A stretch of DNA of 64,000 bases, from assembly GCF_002979535.1 (NCBI RefSeq), contig NZ_PCPB01000014.1, positions 1-64,000 of the forward strand, read 5' to 3'. The stretch is from Brevundimonas sp. MYb52. GTDB lineage: Bacteria > Pseudomonadota > Alphaproteobacteria > Caulobacterales > Caulobacteraceae. A program made the position numbers and the translations under genes. This document shows, in pieces, positions 32,867 to 40,416 of the stretch. Numbering within the stretch: position 1 is the stretch's first letter; each line of letters opens with the position of its first letter. The notes under the pieces are model-generated. The model had not been told where the DNA came from. It made no database searches and saw only the letters and a program-made list of their open reading frames with translations.

Positions 32867-35376
32867 GCGCAGATGACGCCTTCGCCCGGGTCGCAGCTGA
32901 AGCCGCCCAGGCGCCGACCGCTGCGCCGGCGGCTTCTGACAAGGGAGAGCTCGTGGCGCCGGCGCCCCTCGGCGCGCCAGCCTTGCCGGACGCCTGGCGA
33001 GGTGTTGGCAGACCCTCCGCATGCTGGACTTATCGTGATGCGGACGGACGCGTGCTTCGGCACGTGCTGAGGTTCGACACGCCGGAGGGGAAGGACATCC
33101 GACCCGTCACCCTCTGGCGCGGTCCAGATGGTCGGTTGAAGTGGAGGTTCGGGGCCGGTGGGGATGCTCGGCCGCTTTACGGGCTGGATCGTCTGGCGGC
33201 GCGGCCAGAGGCGGCGGTGCTGGTCGTCGAGGGGGAAAAAGCCGCCGATGCCGCGCAGAAGCGTTTCCCGGAGCTCGTAGCTATAACCTGGCCCGGCGGC
33301 AGCAACGCCTTGGGCAAGGTCGACTTGGCCCCGCTTGCGGGCCGCATGGTCGCCATCTGGCCCGACGCGGACGAGCCGGGACGAAAGGCGGGCGAGAGCC
33401 TGCGCCGTATGCTGGTGCAGCTCGGGGCAGGGGCGGCAACGGTTCGCCTGCCCGAAGGGCTGCCGAAGGGCTGGGACCTTGCTGATGAATGGCCCTCTGG
33501 CCTCACGCCGGCTGTCGCTCAAGCGGCGATCGATGCGGCTTTGCGGGGCGGCCGGAGCGAGACCGTCGCGCCAAGAGGCTTTCGTGGCGATTCCGGCGGC
33601 TGGTGGTGGGCTCCCGAGATCGGCGGCAAGGACGGTGATGCGCCGCCTCCGCCCCTATGGCTGTGCGGTCCTTTCCAACTGGCGGCGCTGGCCCGAGATG
33701 AGGACGGCCTCGACTGGTCGTTGGTCCTGGACTTCCGCGACATGGACGGTCGCGCCAAGCGCGAGATCATCGGGCGGGCTGAGCTGGCGGGCGATGCGAC
33801 TGACGTACGGCGCCGGCTGATGGGCGCGGGTCTGGCGATCGCGACTGGTCGCACGGCGCGAGAGCGGCTGCAGGCTCTGCTTGGCATGATGGCGACCTCA
33901 GAGCGGGCGCGGCTTGTCTCTTCGGCGGGCTGGAAGAGCGGCGTCTACGTCATGCCGCATCGGTCGGTCGGGGCAGCGGCCGCGACAGAGAGTGTGATTT
34001 TTCGGGGGCGATCCGGCGGCACCTATCATGCCGAGGCAGGCAGCTATGACGAGTGGCGTCGGCTGGTGGCGGCGCCTATGGCCGGTAATGCGGTTGGCGC
34101 CTTCGCCATGGCAGCTGCATTCGCCGGGCCTCTCATGCGCGATCTGGGCGCCGAGGGTGGAGGCTTTCACCTGAGGGGCGGGTCCTCGACTGCCAAGACG
34201 ACTGTACTGACGGCGGCCGGCAGCGTCTGCGGCGGCGGCGGGCCGATCGGCTTCCTGCAGACATGGCGGAACACGGACAATGCCCTGGAAGCGGTGGCGT
34301 TGGCGCACAATGACGGTTTGCTGGCGCTAGACGAGCTTCGTGCACTCTCTCCGGAGGCAGCCGGTGCGGCTGCCTATGCGCTCGCCACCGGCGCGACGAA
34401 GGGCCGATTGCGAGCCGATGCCGAGCTGAGGTCGCGGCCGTCGTGGCGCGTCATGATCCTGTCGACAGGCGAGCTGTCGCTGTCCGATCTGATCCGCCTG
34501 ACGCGCAGCAAGGACAAGGCCTATGCCGGTCAGGAGCTGCGGTTGATCGACATCGGCGTCGACATGGAGGTCCCGGGGCCCGGCGGAAAAACCATGGGCG
34601 CGTGGCATACCATCCATGGGGCTGAATCCCCGGCGGCCTTCTCGGACGCTATCAAGGCCGCGAGCAGCAAGCACTATGGCCATGCCCTGCCGCTATTCAT
34701 CGAGCGCTACATTTCGCGGCTGCCCGAAATGCGCGCCGCCGCAGCTGAGCTTCAGGCTGCCTTCCTCGCTGACGTCCTAGTCGAGGGGGATCATGGGCAG
34801 GCAAGGCGAGGGGCGCAGAGGTTCGCTCTGGTGGCCGCTGCCGGCGAGCTGGCTGCGTTGCTTGACGTCGTGCCTTGGGGGCAAGGCGAGGCGATGCGAG
34901 GGGCAGCCATCCTGTTCCGTCGCTGGGCGGCGGCGTTTGGCCGGGATTCGATCCGGGAAGATCGGGAGGCTCTGCTTCGGGTGCGGGCCTTCATCGAGCG
35001 GTTTGAAGGGTCGCGGTTCCGCTGGTTGAAGGACGACGTCGGCGAGGCCGAAAGCTATGCGATTGAAGCGGCCGAGCGCGACGGCAAGCCCAGGGAGGGC
35101 GAGGCGCGATCGTTGGACGTCGCGGGCTACAAGGGGACGCATGAGGGGCGTGGCCTCGTCTACCACTTCAATCCTGAGTTCATGCGCGGCGATCTGTTTG
35201 CGGGCATGGACGCCTCGGCGGCGCTGAAGGCGATCAAGGAGGCAGGTTTCCTCGTCAGCAACGGCGAGTCGGGCCGTCTGACGAACAAGGTGTCGATACC
35301 GGGTGTCGGGAAGCGCAACTTCTACAGCATCGCCGCCAGCATCATGGAAGCCGATCTGCATGGCGAGCACGCCTGA
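32863..35376 (+). CDS. Toprim-DUF927 primase/helicase
   Basis: 837 residues. Order: disordered Ala/Pro-rich N-terminus (1-50); a region with FRFGAGGDARPLYGLDRLA-like residues; a Toprim domain with VVEGEKAAD (E123) and IWPDADEPGRKA (D168, D170); then DUF927, a superfamily 3-like ATPase, with Walker A GGSSTAKTT (K445) and NDGLLALDELRAL (D490, E491). C-terminal ~250 residues are helical. Primes and unwinds DNA for element replication; a large protein of this kind with accessory CHC2-like and HTH genes resembles phage and satellite replication modules. Starts at 32863 with the upstream gene's stop overlapping by 4 bp. Confidence 0.85.
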   Translation: MSADDAFARVAAEAAQAPTAAPAASDKGELVAPAPLGAPALPDAWRGVGRPSACWTYRDADGRVLRHVLRFDTPEGKDIRPVTLWRGPDGRLKWRFGAGGDARPLYGLDRLAARPEAAVLVVEGEKAADAAQKRFPELVAITWPGGSNALGKVDLAPLAGRMVAIWPDADEPGRKAGESLRRMLVQLGAGAATVRLPEGLPKGWDLADEWPSGLTPAVAQAAIDAALRGGRSETVAPRGFRGDSGGWWWAPEIGGKDGDAPPPPLWLCGPFQLAALARDEDGLDWSLVLDFRDMDGRAKREIIGRAELAGDATDVRRRLMGAGLAIATGRTARERLQALLGMMATSERARLVSSAGWKSGVYVMPHRSVGAAAATESVIFRGRSGGTYHAEAGSYDEWRRLVAAPMAGNAVGAFAMAAAFAGPLMRDLGAEGGGFHLRGGSSTAKTTVLTAAGSVCGGGGPIGFLQTWRNTDNALEAVALAHNDGLLALDELRALSPEAAGAAAYALATGATKGRLRADAELRSRPSWRVMILSTGELSLSDLIRLTRSKDKAYAGQELRLIDIGVDMEVPGPGGKTMGAWHTIHGAESPAAFSDAIKAASSKHYGHALPLFIERYISRLPEMRAAAAELQAAFLADVLVEGDHGQARRGAQRFALVAAAGELAALLDVVPWGQGEAMRGAAILFRRWAAAFGRDSIREDREALLRVRAFIERFEGSRFRWLKDDVGEAESYAIEAAERDGKPREGEARSLDVAGYKGTHEGRGLVYHFNPEFMRGDLFAGMDASAALKAIKEAGFLVSNGESGRLTNKVSIPGVGKRNFYSIAASIMEADLHGEHA

Positions 35377-35653
35377 GCCGCTCCTGGCGCGGCTCTGGCG
35401 AGAGCACCGACCTGAAACAGCGGTCACAGCAACGTCACGTGTAGGGCCGGATGAAGCGCCCGCATGGGCGGATCTGGAGGCCGTCTACCTGTGGCATGAG
35501 AGGGTGGCGATCATGACTTTCGACGGAGGTTTACAGCTCGCAGAAGCGCGCCGTCGTACAGCTGTCGAGCTGGGCTATAACCCCACCCTGGAAGCCGAGA
35601 AGGCCTTCATCGCTATATGCCGGTTCCCACATTTCCCGGTGGGAACCGGCTAG
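35360..35653 (+). CDS. Small hypothetical protein, end of the rightward operon
   Basis: 97 residues, starting 17 bp inside the primase gene end. AWADLEAVYLWHERVAIMTFDGG and LAEARRRTAVELGYN are the only notable segments. No family recognised. It is followed by the GGGAAC-rich noncoding region and converges with the integrase gene. Confidence 0.5.
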   Translation: MASTPEPLLARLWREHRPETAVTATSRVGPDEAPAWADLEAVYLWHERVAIMTFDGGLQLAEARRRTAVELGYNPTLEAEKAFIAICRFPHFPVGTG

Positions 35654-35763
35654 GTTGGAAGTGTGGGAACCATTTAAAACGTTATATATCAATAACTTGT
35701 GTTAATGGTTCCCAGGTTCCCATGGTTCCCTCGTATTTGAATAGACCTACACGCACGGACGCA
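35620..35763. other. Candidate replication origin: GGGAAC iterons around an AT-rich tract
   Basis: At the end of the rightward operon, CCGGTTCCCAC (35620-35630) and GTGGGAACCGG (35639-35649) form a perfect inverted repeat overlapping the last codons. It is followed by GTGGGAAC at 35663-35670, an AT-rich tract (35671-35706, TTTAAAACGTTATATATCAA...) and three spaced GTTCCC copies (35708, 35716, 35725), then CGCACGGA at 35752-35759. Iterons flanking an AT-rich element next to a primase gene are what a plasmid- or satellite-type origin looks like. Alternatively the inverted repeat is just a terminator between convergent genes. Confidence 0.5.
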
Positions 35764-37095
35764 TCATGAGAGGCGGCGGACGGGCAAGGGGGTGACGTTG
35801 TTGGGCTCCTCGCGACCCGACACGATGGCCTCTACTTTCGAGCCCCAGGCGGCGAGGGCAGCCTTCCGTTCCGTGCGATACTCGTGACGCTGATAGACAC
35901 CGACGAGGCCACCTTGCGATCCGGACACGTGGTTGAGGACCCGTTCGACAACGTGCGGCGCGACGCCGAGGGCGGCCATGCCGGTCGCGGCCGTGCGCCG
36001 AAGATCGTGCAATCGCCACGTCGAGGCATCGGGTAGTTCCTCGGCCTCCTCGCCGGTGTCCAGTTCAGCTTCCCCCGCTTCCCGCACACGACGGTTCAGC
36101 TGACGCTTGGTCGCTGAGAACCCTCGCGCTGCACCTTCGCCTCGGGCAGGGAAGAGGTGAGGGCCAGTTTTCGGAATGTCAGCGATCACGGCCAGAGCCT
36201 GATCGCTGAGGTCTACTTCATGGTCACGACCGTTCTTGGTGCGGTCGCCCGGCAGTCGCCAGATGCCGGCATCCAGATCCAGTTCCGCCCAGGTCATGCC
36301 CGCCACCTCGGCGCGACGCTGGCCGGTCAGGATCAACAGCTTCACCAGTGGGCCGAACAGACCGCTCAGGCGATCACTTCCCTGCCAGGCCAGCTTGATC
36401 TCTTCATCCGTCAGCACGCGCTCTCGAGACTTGGGGCGTGGCGGCGCCCGGAGGCCCTCGCAGGGTGACGTCGTGATGAGGTCACGTTCCAAGCACCAGG
36501 AGAACAGCGGGCGCACGGCGGCGAAGGTGGCGCGGGCGATGGCGGGCGAGCGTTTGGTGATGCTGTCGATCAGGTCGGCGACGTCGGCGCGGCGGATGTC
36601 GCCGATATGCCGTTCCCCCCACTGTGCGACCGGCCCATGACGGAGCAGGCGCTCTGTCTCCTGCCACGAGCGGTTGCGCTTTGCGCGGAGATCGATGAAG
36701 CGCTCGGCCACCGCCCTGAAGGTATCCCGCTGCCGATCGGCCAGCCGAAGAGCTTCGACCTCAGCTGCATCAATCGCCGCCCGTCGTGCGAAGCGGTCAG
36801 CCTCCCGAGCGGCGAAGGGATCGCCCGCAAGGTCAACCTGGGCCAGAAGCCGCTTGGCCTCTGACCGGGCCTGATCCACCGTCCAGGGCTTGCCGTGATG
36901 ACCAATGGTGATGCGCCGGGTCTTCGGGGGCTCTCCAGCTACTGCACGAGACCGGTACTGGATGAGATAAATCCGCGAACCGGAAGGCGTCACGCGCAGG
37001 CCAAAGCGGCTGAGCTGGGCATCCCAGCAATAGATATCCTTGACCCCGGGGGAGACGGCTTCGACGGAAGTCTTGGTGAGTTTGAGCGTGGCCAT
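35764..37095 (-). CDS. P4-type tyrosine recombinase integrase
   Basis: 443 residues. N-terminal DUF4102 arm-binding domain (LKLTKTSVEAVSPGVKDIY, GHHGKPWTVDQARSEAKR), a SAM-like core-binding domain (130-215), then the catalytic domain with Arg260 (TGQRRAEV), Lys287, HDLRRT (His363, Arg366), His389 and Tyr401 (VYQRHEY). All catalytic residues are present, so it should be active. It sits 168 bp inside attR and points inward, with arm-site candidates between it and attR. P4-type integrases target tRNA 3' ends, as here. Confidence 0.95.
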   Translation of the reverse strand: MATLKLTKTSVEAVSPGVKDIYCWDAQLSRFGLRVTPSGSRIYLIQYRSRAVAGEPPKTRRITIGHHGKPWTVDQARSEAKRLLAQVDLAGDPFAAREADRFARRAAIDAAEVEALRLADRQRDTFRAVAERFIDLRAKRNRSWQETERLLRHGPVAQWGERHIGDIRRADVADLIDSITKRSPAIARATFAAVRPLFSWCLERDLITTSPCEGLRAPPRPKSRERVLTDEEIKLAWQGSDRLSGLFGPLVKLLILTGQRRAEVAGMTWAELDLDAGIWRLPGDRTKNGRDHEVDLSDQALAVIADIPKTGPHLFPARGEGAARGFSATKRQLNRRVREAGEAELDTGEEAEELPDASTWRLHDLRRTAATGMAALGVAPHVVERVLNHVSGSQGGLVGVYQRHEYRTERKAALAAWGSKVEAIVSGREEPNNVTPLPVRRLS

Positions 37096-37263
37096 CAGAT
37101 GCTTATCGGGATGAGGGATGCGGCCTCGATAAGCACCTGATAAGCAGCGTGCGTCAAACCCGATGCATCTCTGTGCAAGCGGGGGAAAGTTAAGTTATTG
37201 ATTTATATTACTACGTGAAACGTAGTGCGAACAAATCTAATATCGTGCAACGATAATCCTGCT
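37096..37263. promoter_or_regulatory. Integrase upstream region with arm-site candidates
   Basis: 168 bp between the integrase start and attR. GCTTATC (37101-37107), then the 24-bp block at 37125-37148 with two GATAAGC copies 11 bp apart (left match at 19611-19634), ATTGATTTATA (37197-37207; left match 19542-19552), and two palindromes beside attR: CTACGT-GAA-ACGTAG (37211-37225) and TATCGT-GCA-ACGATA (37241-37255). The repeated block could bind integrase or the AlpA-like proteins. It probably also contains the int promoter. Confidence 0.6.
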
Positions 37264-37303
37264 TGACGAGGTCAGGGGTTCGACTCCCCTCGGCTCCACC
37301 AGG
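37264..37303 (+). repeat. attR: 40-bp direct repeat, truncated tRNA-Ala 3' end
   Basis: Identical to 19488-19527. It contains only the 3' 38 nt of the tRNA plus two bases; the 5' half and the anticodon loop are missing, so it is not a functional tRNA. Chromosomal sequence resumes at 37304. Confidence 0.95.
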
Positions 37304-37347
37304 GCTTTCCAGACAATCTGATGTGAGCACAAGCGCGCGGAGCGCGC

Positions 37348-38370
37348 TCAGTTCTCGCGGTAGAAGTTGCAATACCAGTCGACGAAACGGCCGACGCCGT
37401 CTTCGACAGGGGTCGAGGGGGCGTAGTCGAGGGCGGCCAGGGTGTCGGTGACGTCAGCCTCGGTATTGGCCACGTCGCCGTCCTGCATGGGCATGAGGTT
37501 GAGCTTGGCCTTGCGGTTCAGTTTTTCCTCCAGAACCTCGATGTAGCGCATCAGGGCGACGGGGCGACCGGCGCCCAGGTTGAGGATGCGCCAGGGGGCG
37601 ACACCGCTGGTGGCGGGGTTGGGGGCCTTGGCGTCCCAGGCCGGGTCGATGGCGGCGGGGCGGTCGAGCGCGGCGATCACGCCGGTGACGATGTCGTCGA
37701 CATAGGTGAAGTCGCGGCTCATCTTGCCCTCGCCGTAGACGTCGATGGGCTCGTCCTTGAGGATGGCGCGGGTGAATTTGAACAGGGCCATGTCCGGGCG
37801 GCCCCATGGTCCATAGACGGTGAAGAAGCGCAGGCCCGTGGCCGGGAAGCCGAACAGGTGGGCGTAGGAATGGGCCATGGCCTCATTGGCCAGCTTGGTC
37901 GCCGCATAGACGGTCAGCGGATGGTCGGCCGGGTCGCGCACCGAGAACGGCAGGGCGGCGTTGGCGCCGAAGACCGAGCTGGTCGAGGCGAAGACGAGGT
38001 TGGCGGCCTTCACCGCGCGGCAGCCCTCGAGAATGCTGAGGAAGCCGACGACGTTGGAATCCACATAGGTCTCGGGCGCTTCCAGGCTGTAGCGGACCCC
38101 GGCCTGGGCGGCGAGGTGGACGACGCGGCGCGGGGCGTGCTCGGTGAACAGGGCGGCGACGCCTTCGCGGTCGGCCAGGTCGAGCGTGTGATGGCGATAG
38201 TTCGGATGTTCCTGTAGCAGGGCCAAACGAGCCTGCTTCAGCGCCGGGTCGTAATAGGCGTTGAGGTTGTCCAGGCCGATGACCGTCTCGCCGCGCGCCA
38301 GCAGCCGCCGGGCGGTGTGAAAGCCGATGAAGCCGGCCGAGCCGGTGACGAGGACGGGATCGTGGGACAT
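37348..38370 (-). CDS. UDP-glucuronate 4-epimerase-like NAD-dependent epimerase
   Basis: 340-residue extended SDR enzyme resembling UDP-GlcUA 4-epimerases (CapI/LpsL), which supply UDP-galacturonate for LPS or capsule. Visible: GSAGFIGFHTARRLL (NAD-binding GxxGxxG), HLAAQAGVRYSLE, catalytic FASTSSVFGAN Ser/Thr and YAATKLANE (YxxxK), and RFFTVYGPWGRPDMA typical of this group. ATG 38370 was chosen because the Rossmann strand follows at once; an upstream frame (38457) is long but atypical. It lies 46 bp after the M28 peptidase gene. Confidence 0.85.
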   Translation of the reverse strand: MSHDPVLVTGSAGFIGFHTARRLLARGETVIGLDNLNAYYDPALKQARLALLQEHPNYRHHTLDLADREGVAALFTEHAPRRVVHLAAQAGVRYSLEAPETYVDSNVVGFLSILEGCRAVKAANLVFASTSSVFGANAALPFSVRDPADHPLTVYAATKLANEAMAHSYAHLFGFPATGLRFFTVYGPWGRPDMALFKFTRAILKDEPIDVYGEGKMSRDFTYVDDIVTGVIAALDRPAAIDPAWDAKAPNPATSGVAPWRILNLGAGRPVALMRYIEVLEEKLNRKAKLNLMPMQDGDVANTEADVTDTLAALDYAPSTPVEDGVGRFVDWYCNFYREN

Positions 38371-38416
38371 CAGGCTGCGATAGACGTTTGAACGGGGTTT
38401 CGCCAGCGGGGCGCGG

Positions 38417-40303
38417 TCAAGGTAGGGCCTCGGCCACGGCGGGGGTCGGCTCGGCAAGGCGGGCGGCGAGGTTGAAGCCGCAAGCCAGGATCAGACAGGC
38501 GGCGGCGCCGATCAGCAACGGGCGGATCGTGCCGACGGGCGGGCTGAGCGGGCGCAGGAACAGAAGGGCCAACAGACCGATCAGGGCCAGGGCGCCGGGC
38601 AGGTCCATGCCGACACCGAGGAAGACGAAGTGGCCTATGCCCATCAGCCAGGCGCCGCCCAGCAGGCCCGCGACGGCCGGCGGGATCAAACTGGCCGGAC
38701 GGATCAGGCCGGGGCTGATCAGGGCGGCGAGGGCGGCGGCGGCGGCGGCCAGCAGGGCGGGCCAGACGAACAGCAGGGCGGCCTCGGGTGCGGCGCCCTG
38801 AACCACGCAACCCAGCAGGAAGACGAGGGCGATCAGGCCCAGCCAGCCGCCCCAGGTCGAGGTCGGCTTCTTGACCGGCCAGAGCGACAGGCCGGCGGCG
38901 ATGACGCCCGCTCCGAGCAGGATCGGGCTGAAGCCGCCGATCAGCAGGACCAGCAGGGTCAGGACGGCGCCCGCCCCGGCGAACACGCGCGGACGCGACC
39001 GGCGCGCGCCGGTCAGGAACAGCAGGGTCAGGGCCAGAATGGTCAGGACGGCGCCCGCCTCCATCCACGGCAGGCGGCGCAAAAGGACGTAGTAGGTCTC
39101 AGACGAGGCGGCGCGGCTCGACATCGGTCCGGCCAGCAGGCGCACCGCCTGGGCCAGCACCAGTCCTGCGGAGAGAAACCACAGACCGTCCAGCAGGCCG
39201 CGTCCGACCTGTGCGGCGTTCAGGCCGGCCGCACGACGGGCGCGCCAGGCGGCGAAACCGCCGAACAGGGCGGTCAGGCCCAGCAGAAGCCATCCCATGA
39301 CCGCCGAATGGCTGAGCATCAGGCGACCGAAGACGTCCGCATAGACGGTGTTCGGTCCCTTGGCGGGCAGGGCGGGGGCGCGGACCAGGGCGTCGGCGGC
39401 CTCCAGCGCCTGCGAACCGAGATGCTGCAGGGCGCCCTGGTCGAGGTTCTCGGGGGTGGCGTCGGCGGAGTGATACTGGGCCGGGCGGCCGATGAAGGCG
39501 AAGTTCAGCCCGCCGATCCCGCGATCCTTGGGGATGGTGAAGTCGGTGCCGTTGGGCATCTGCTCGTACATGAAGACGGCGAGCGAGGTGGCGGTGGTCC
39601 CGCCGTCGGCGCGGGCGGCGGCGCGGCGGAACAGGTCGACGGTGGGGCCGGCCTCGCGTCCGGTCTCGAACATGGCGGCGCGACCGCCGCCGCCGCGCGC
39701 CTCCAGATTGACCACCGAACCGATGCGGTCGCGCAGCGGATGGCCGCCAAAGAAGATGCGGGCGCCGTCCAGGTTCAGTTCCTCGGCGTCGGTCAGCAGG
39801 ACGACCAGATCGCGCTCAATAGGGCCGCGGGCCTTGATGGCGCGCACGGCCTCCAGCACAGCGCCGACGCCGGTGGAATCGTCGGCCGCGCCGGGCGACC
39901 CGACCACGGTGTCATAGTGGGCCATCAGCATGACGGCGGGCTGGCTTCGGTCTTTTCCGGGCAGGACGCCGATCAGATTGATCGCCTGATTGTCCGCCGC
40001 ATCGGGATCGCCGCCGGCCTTTTTCAGGCGCTGGATCGAACCGGGCGACAGCGGCCCGGTCTGTTCCTGGGGCGACAGGCCCAGTTGGGTCATTCGGGCG
40101 GTCAGATAGGCGCGGACGCGGGCGTGCTCGCGCGAGCCGACGGGGTGCGGGGCGCGAGCGATTTGTTCGATGTCGGTCATGGCCCGCGTGGCCGAGAAGG
40201 CGGCGGCGGGCGCATCAAGGGGGCGGGGCCTAGGCGCCTGGGTGGTCCAGACGGCCAGCAAGAAGGCGAGCGTCAGCGATCCGAACAGCAGGGCCAGCCG
40301 CAT
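38417..40303 (-). CDS. M28 family zinc aminopeptidase with C-terminal membrane domain
   Basis: 628 residues. N-terminal membrane anchor (MRLALLFGSLTLAFLLAV), then an M28 peptidase domain with AHYDTVVGSPGAADDSTG (His/Asp zinc ligands), TDAEELNLDGA (Glu ligands) and VVNLEARGGGG (Asp-equivalent). The C-terminal half has about eight hydrophobic helices. Likely a membrane aminopeptidase facing the periplasm. The upstream in-frame start at 40360 is less likely because the anchor starts at MRLALLFG. Follows the TonB receptor gene at 113 bp on the same strand. Confidence 0.85.
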   Translation of the reverse strand: MRLALLFGSLTLAFLLAVWTTQAPRPRPLDAPAAAFSATRAMTDIEQIARAPHPVGSREHARVRAYLTARMTQLGLSPQEQTGPLSPGSIQRLKKAGGDPDAADNQAINLIGVLPGKDRSQPAVMLMAHYDTVVGSPGAADDSTGVGAVLEAVRAIKARGPIERDLVVLLTDAEELNLDGARIFFGGHPLRDRIGSVVNLEARGGGGRAAMFETGREAGPTVDLFRRAAARADGGTTATSLAVFMYEQMPNGTDFTIPKDRGIGGLNFAFIGRPAQYHSADATPENLDQGALQHLGSQALEAADALVRAPALPAKGPNTVYADVFGRLMLSHSAVMGWLLLGLTALFGGFAAWRARRAAGLNAAQVGRGLLDGLWFLSAGLVLAQAVRLLAGPMSSRAASSETYYVLLRRLPWMEAGAVLTILALTLLFLTGARRSRPRVFAGAGAVLTLLVLLIGGFSPILLGAGVIAAGLSLWPVKKPTSTWGGWLGLIALVFLLGCVVQGAAPEAALLFVWPALLAAAAAALAALISPGLIRPASLIPPAVAGLLGGAWLMGIGHFVFLGVGMDLPGALALIGLLALLFLRPLSPPVGTIRPLLIGAAACLILACGFNLAARLAEPTPAVAEALP

Positions 40304-40416
40304 GTGAAAGATCCTCCCCGATCCGGGAGGCAGTAGGGCCAAGGTCGCGCCGGATGGCAAGAGGGCGGCGACAGGTCTCCCCGCCGCCGCCCTCTGATCG
40401 CCTTCGCCGGATCGGC

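Noticed and set aside
19528..37263. CRISPR array
   Set aside because: No regularly spaced 24-40 bp direct repeats with unique spacers were seen in the element or elsewhere; the short GGGAAC and GATAAGC repeats are irregular.
37264..37303. Second tRNA-Ala gene
   Set aside because: Only the 3' 38 nt are present; it is the attachment-site duplication, not a gene.
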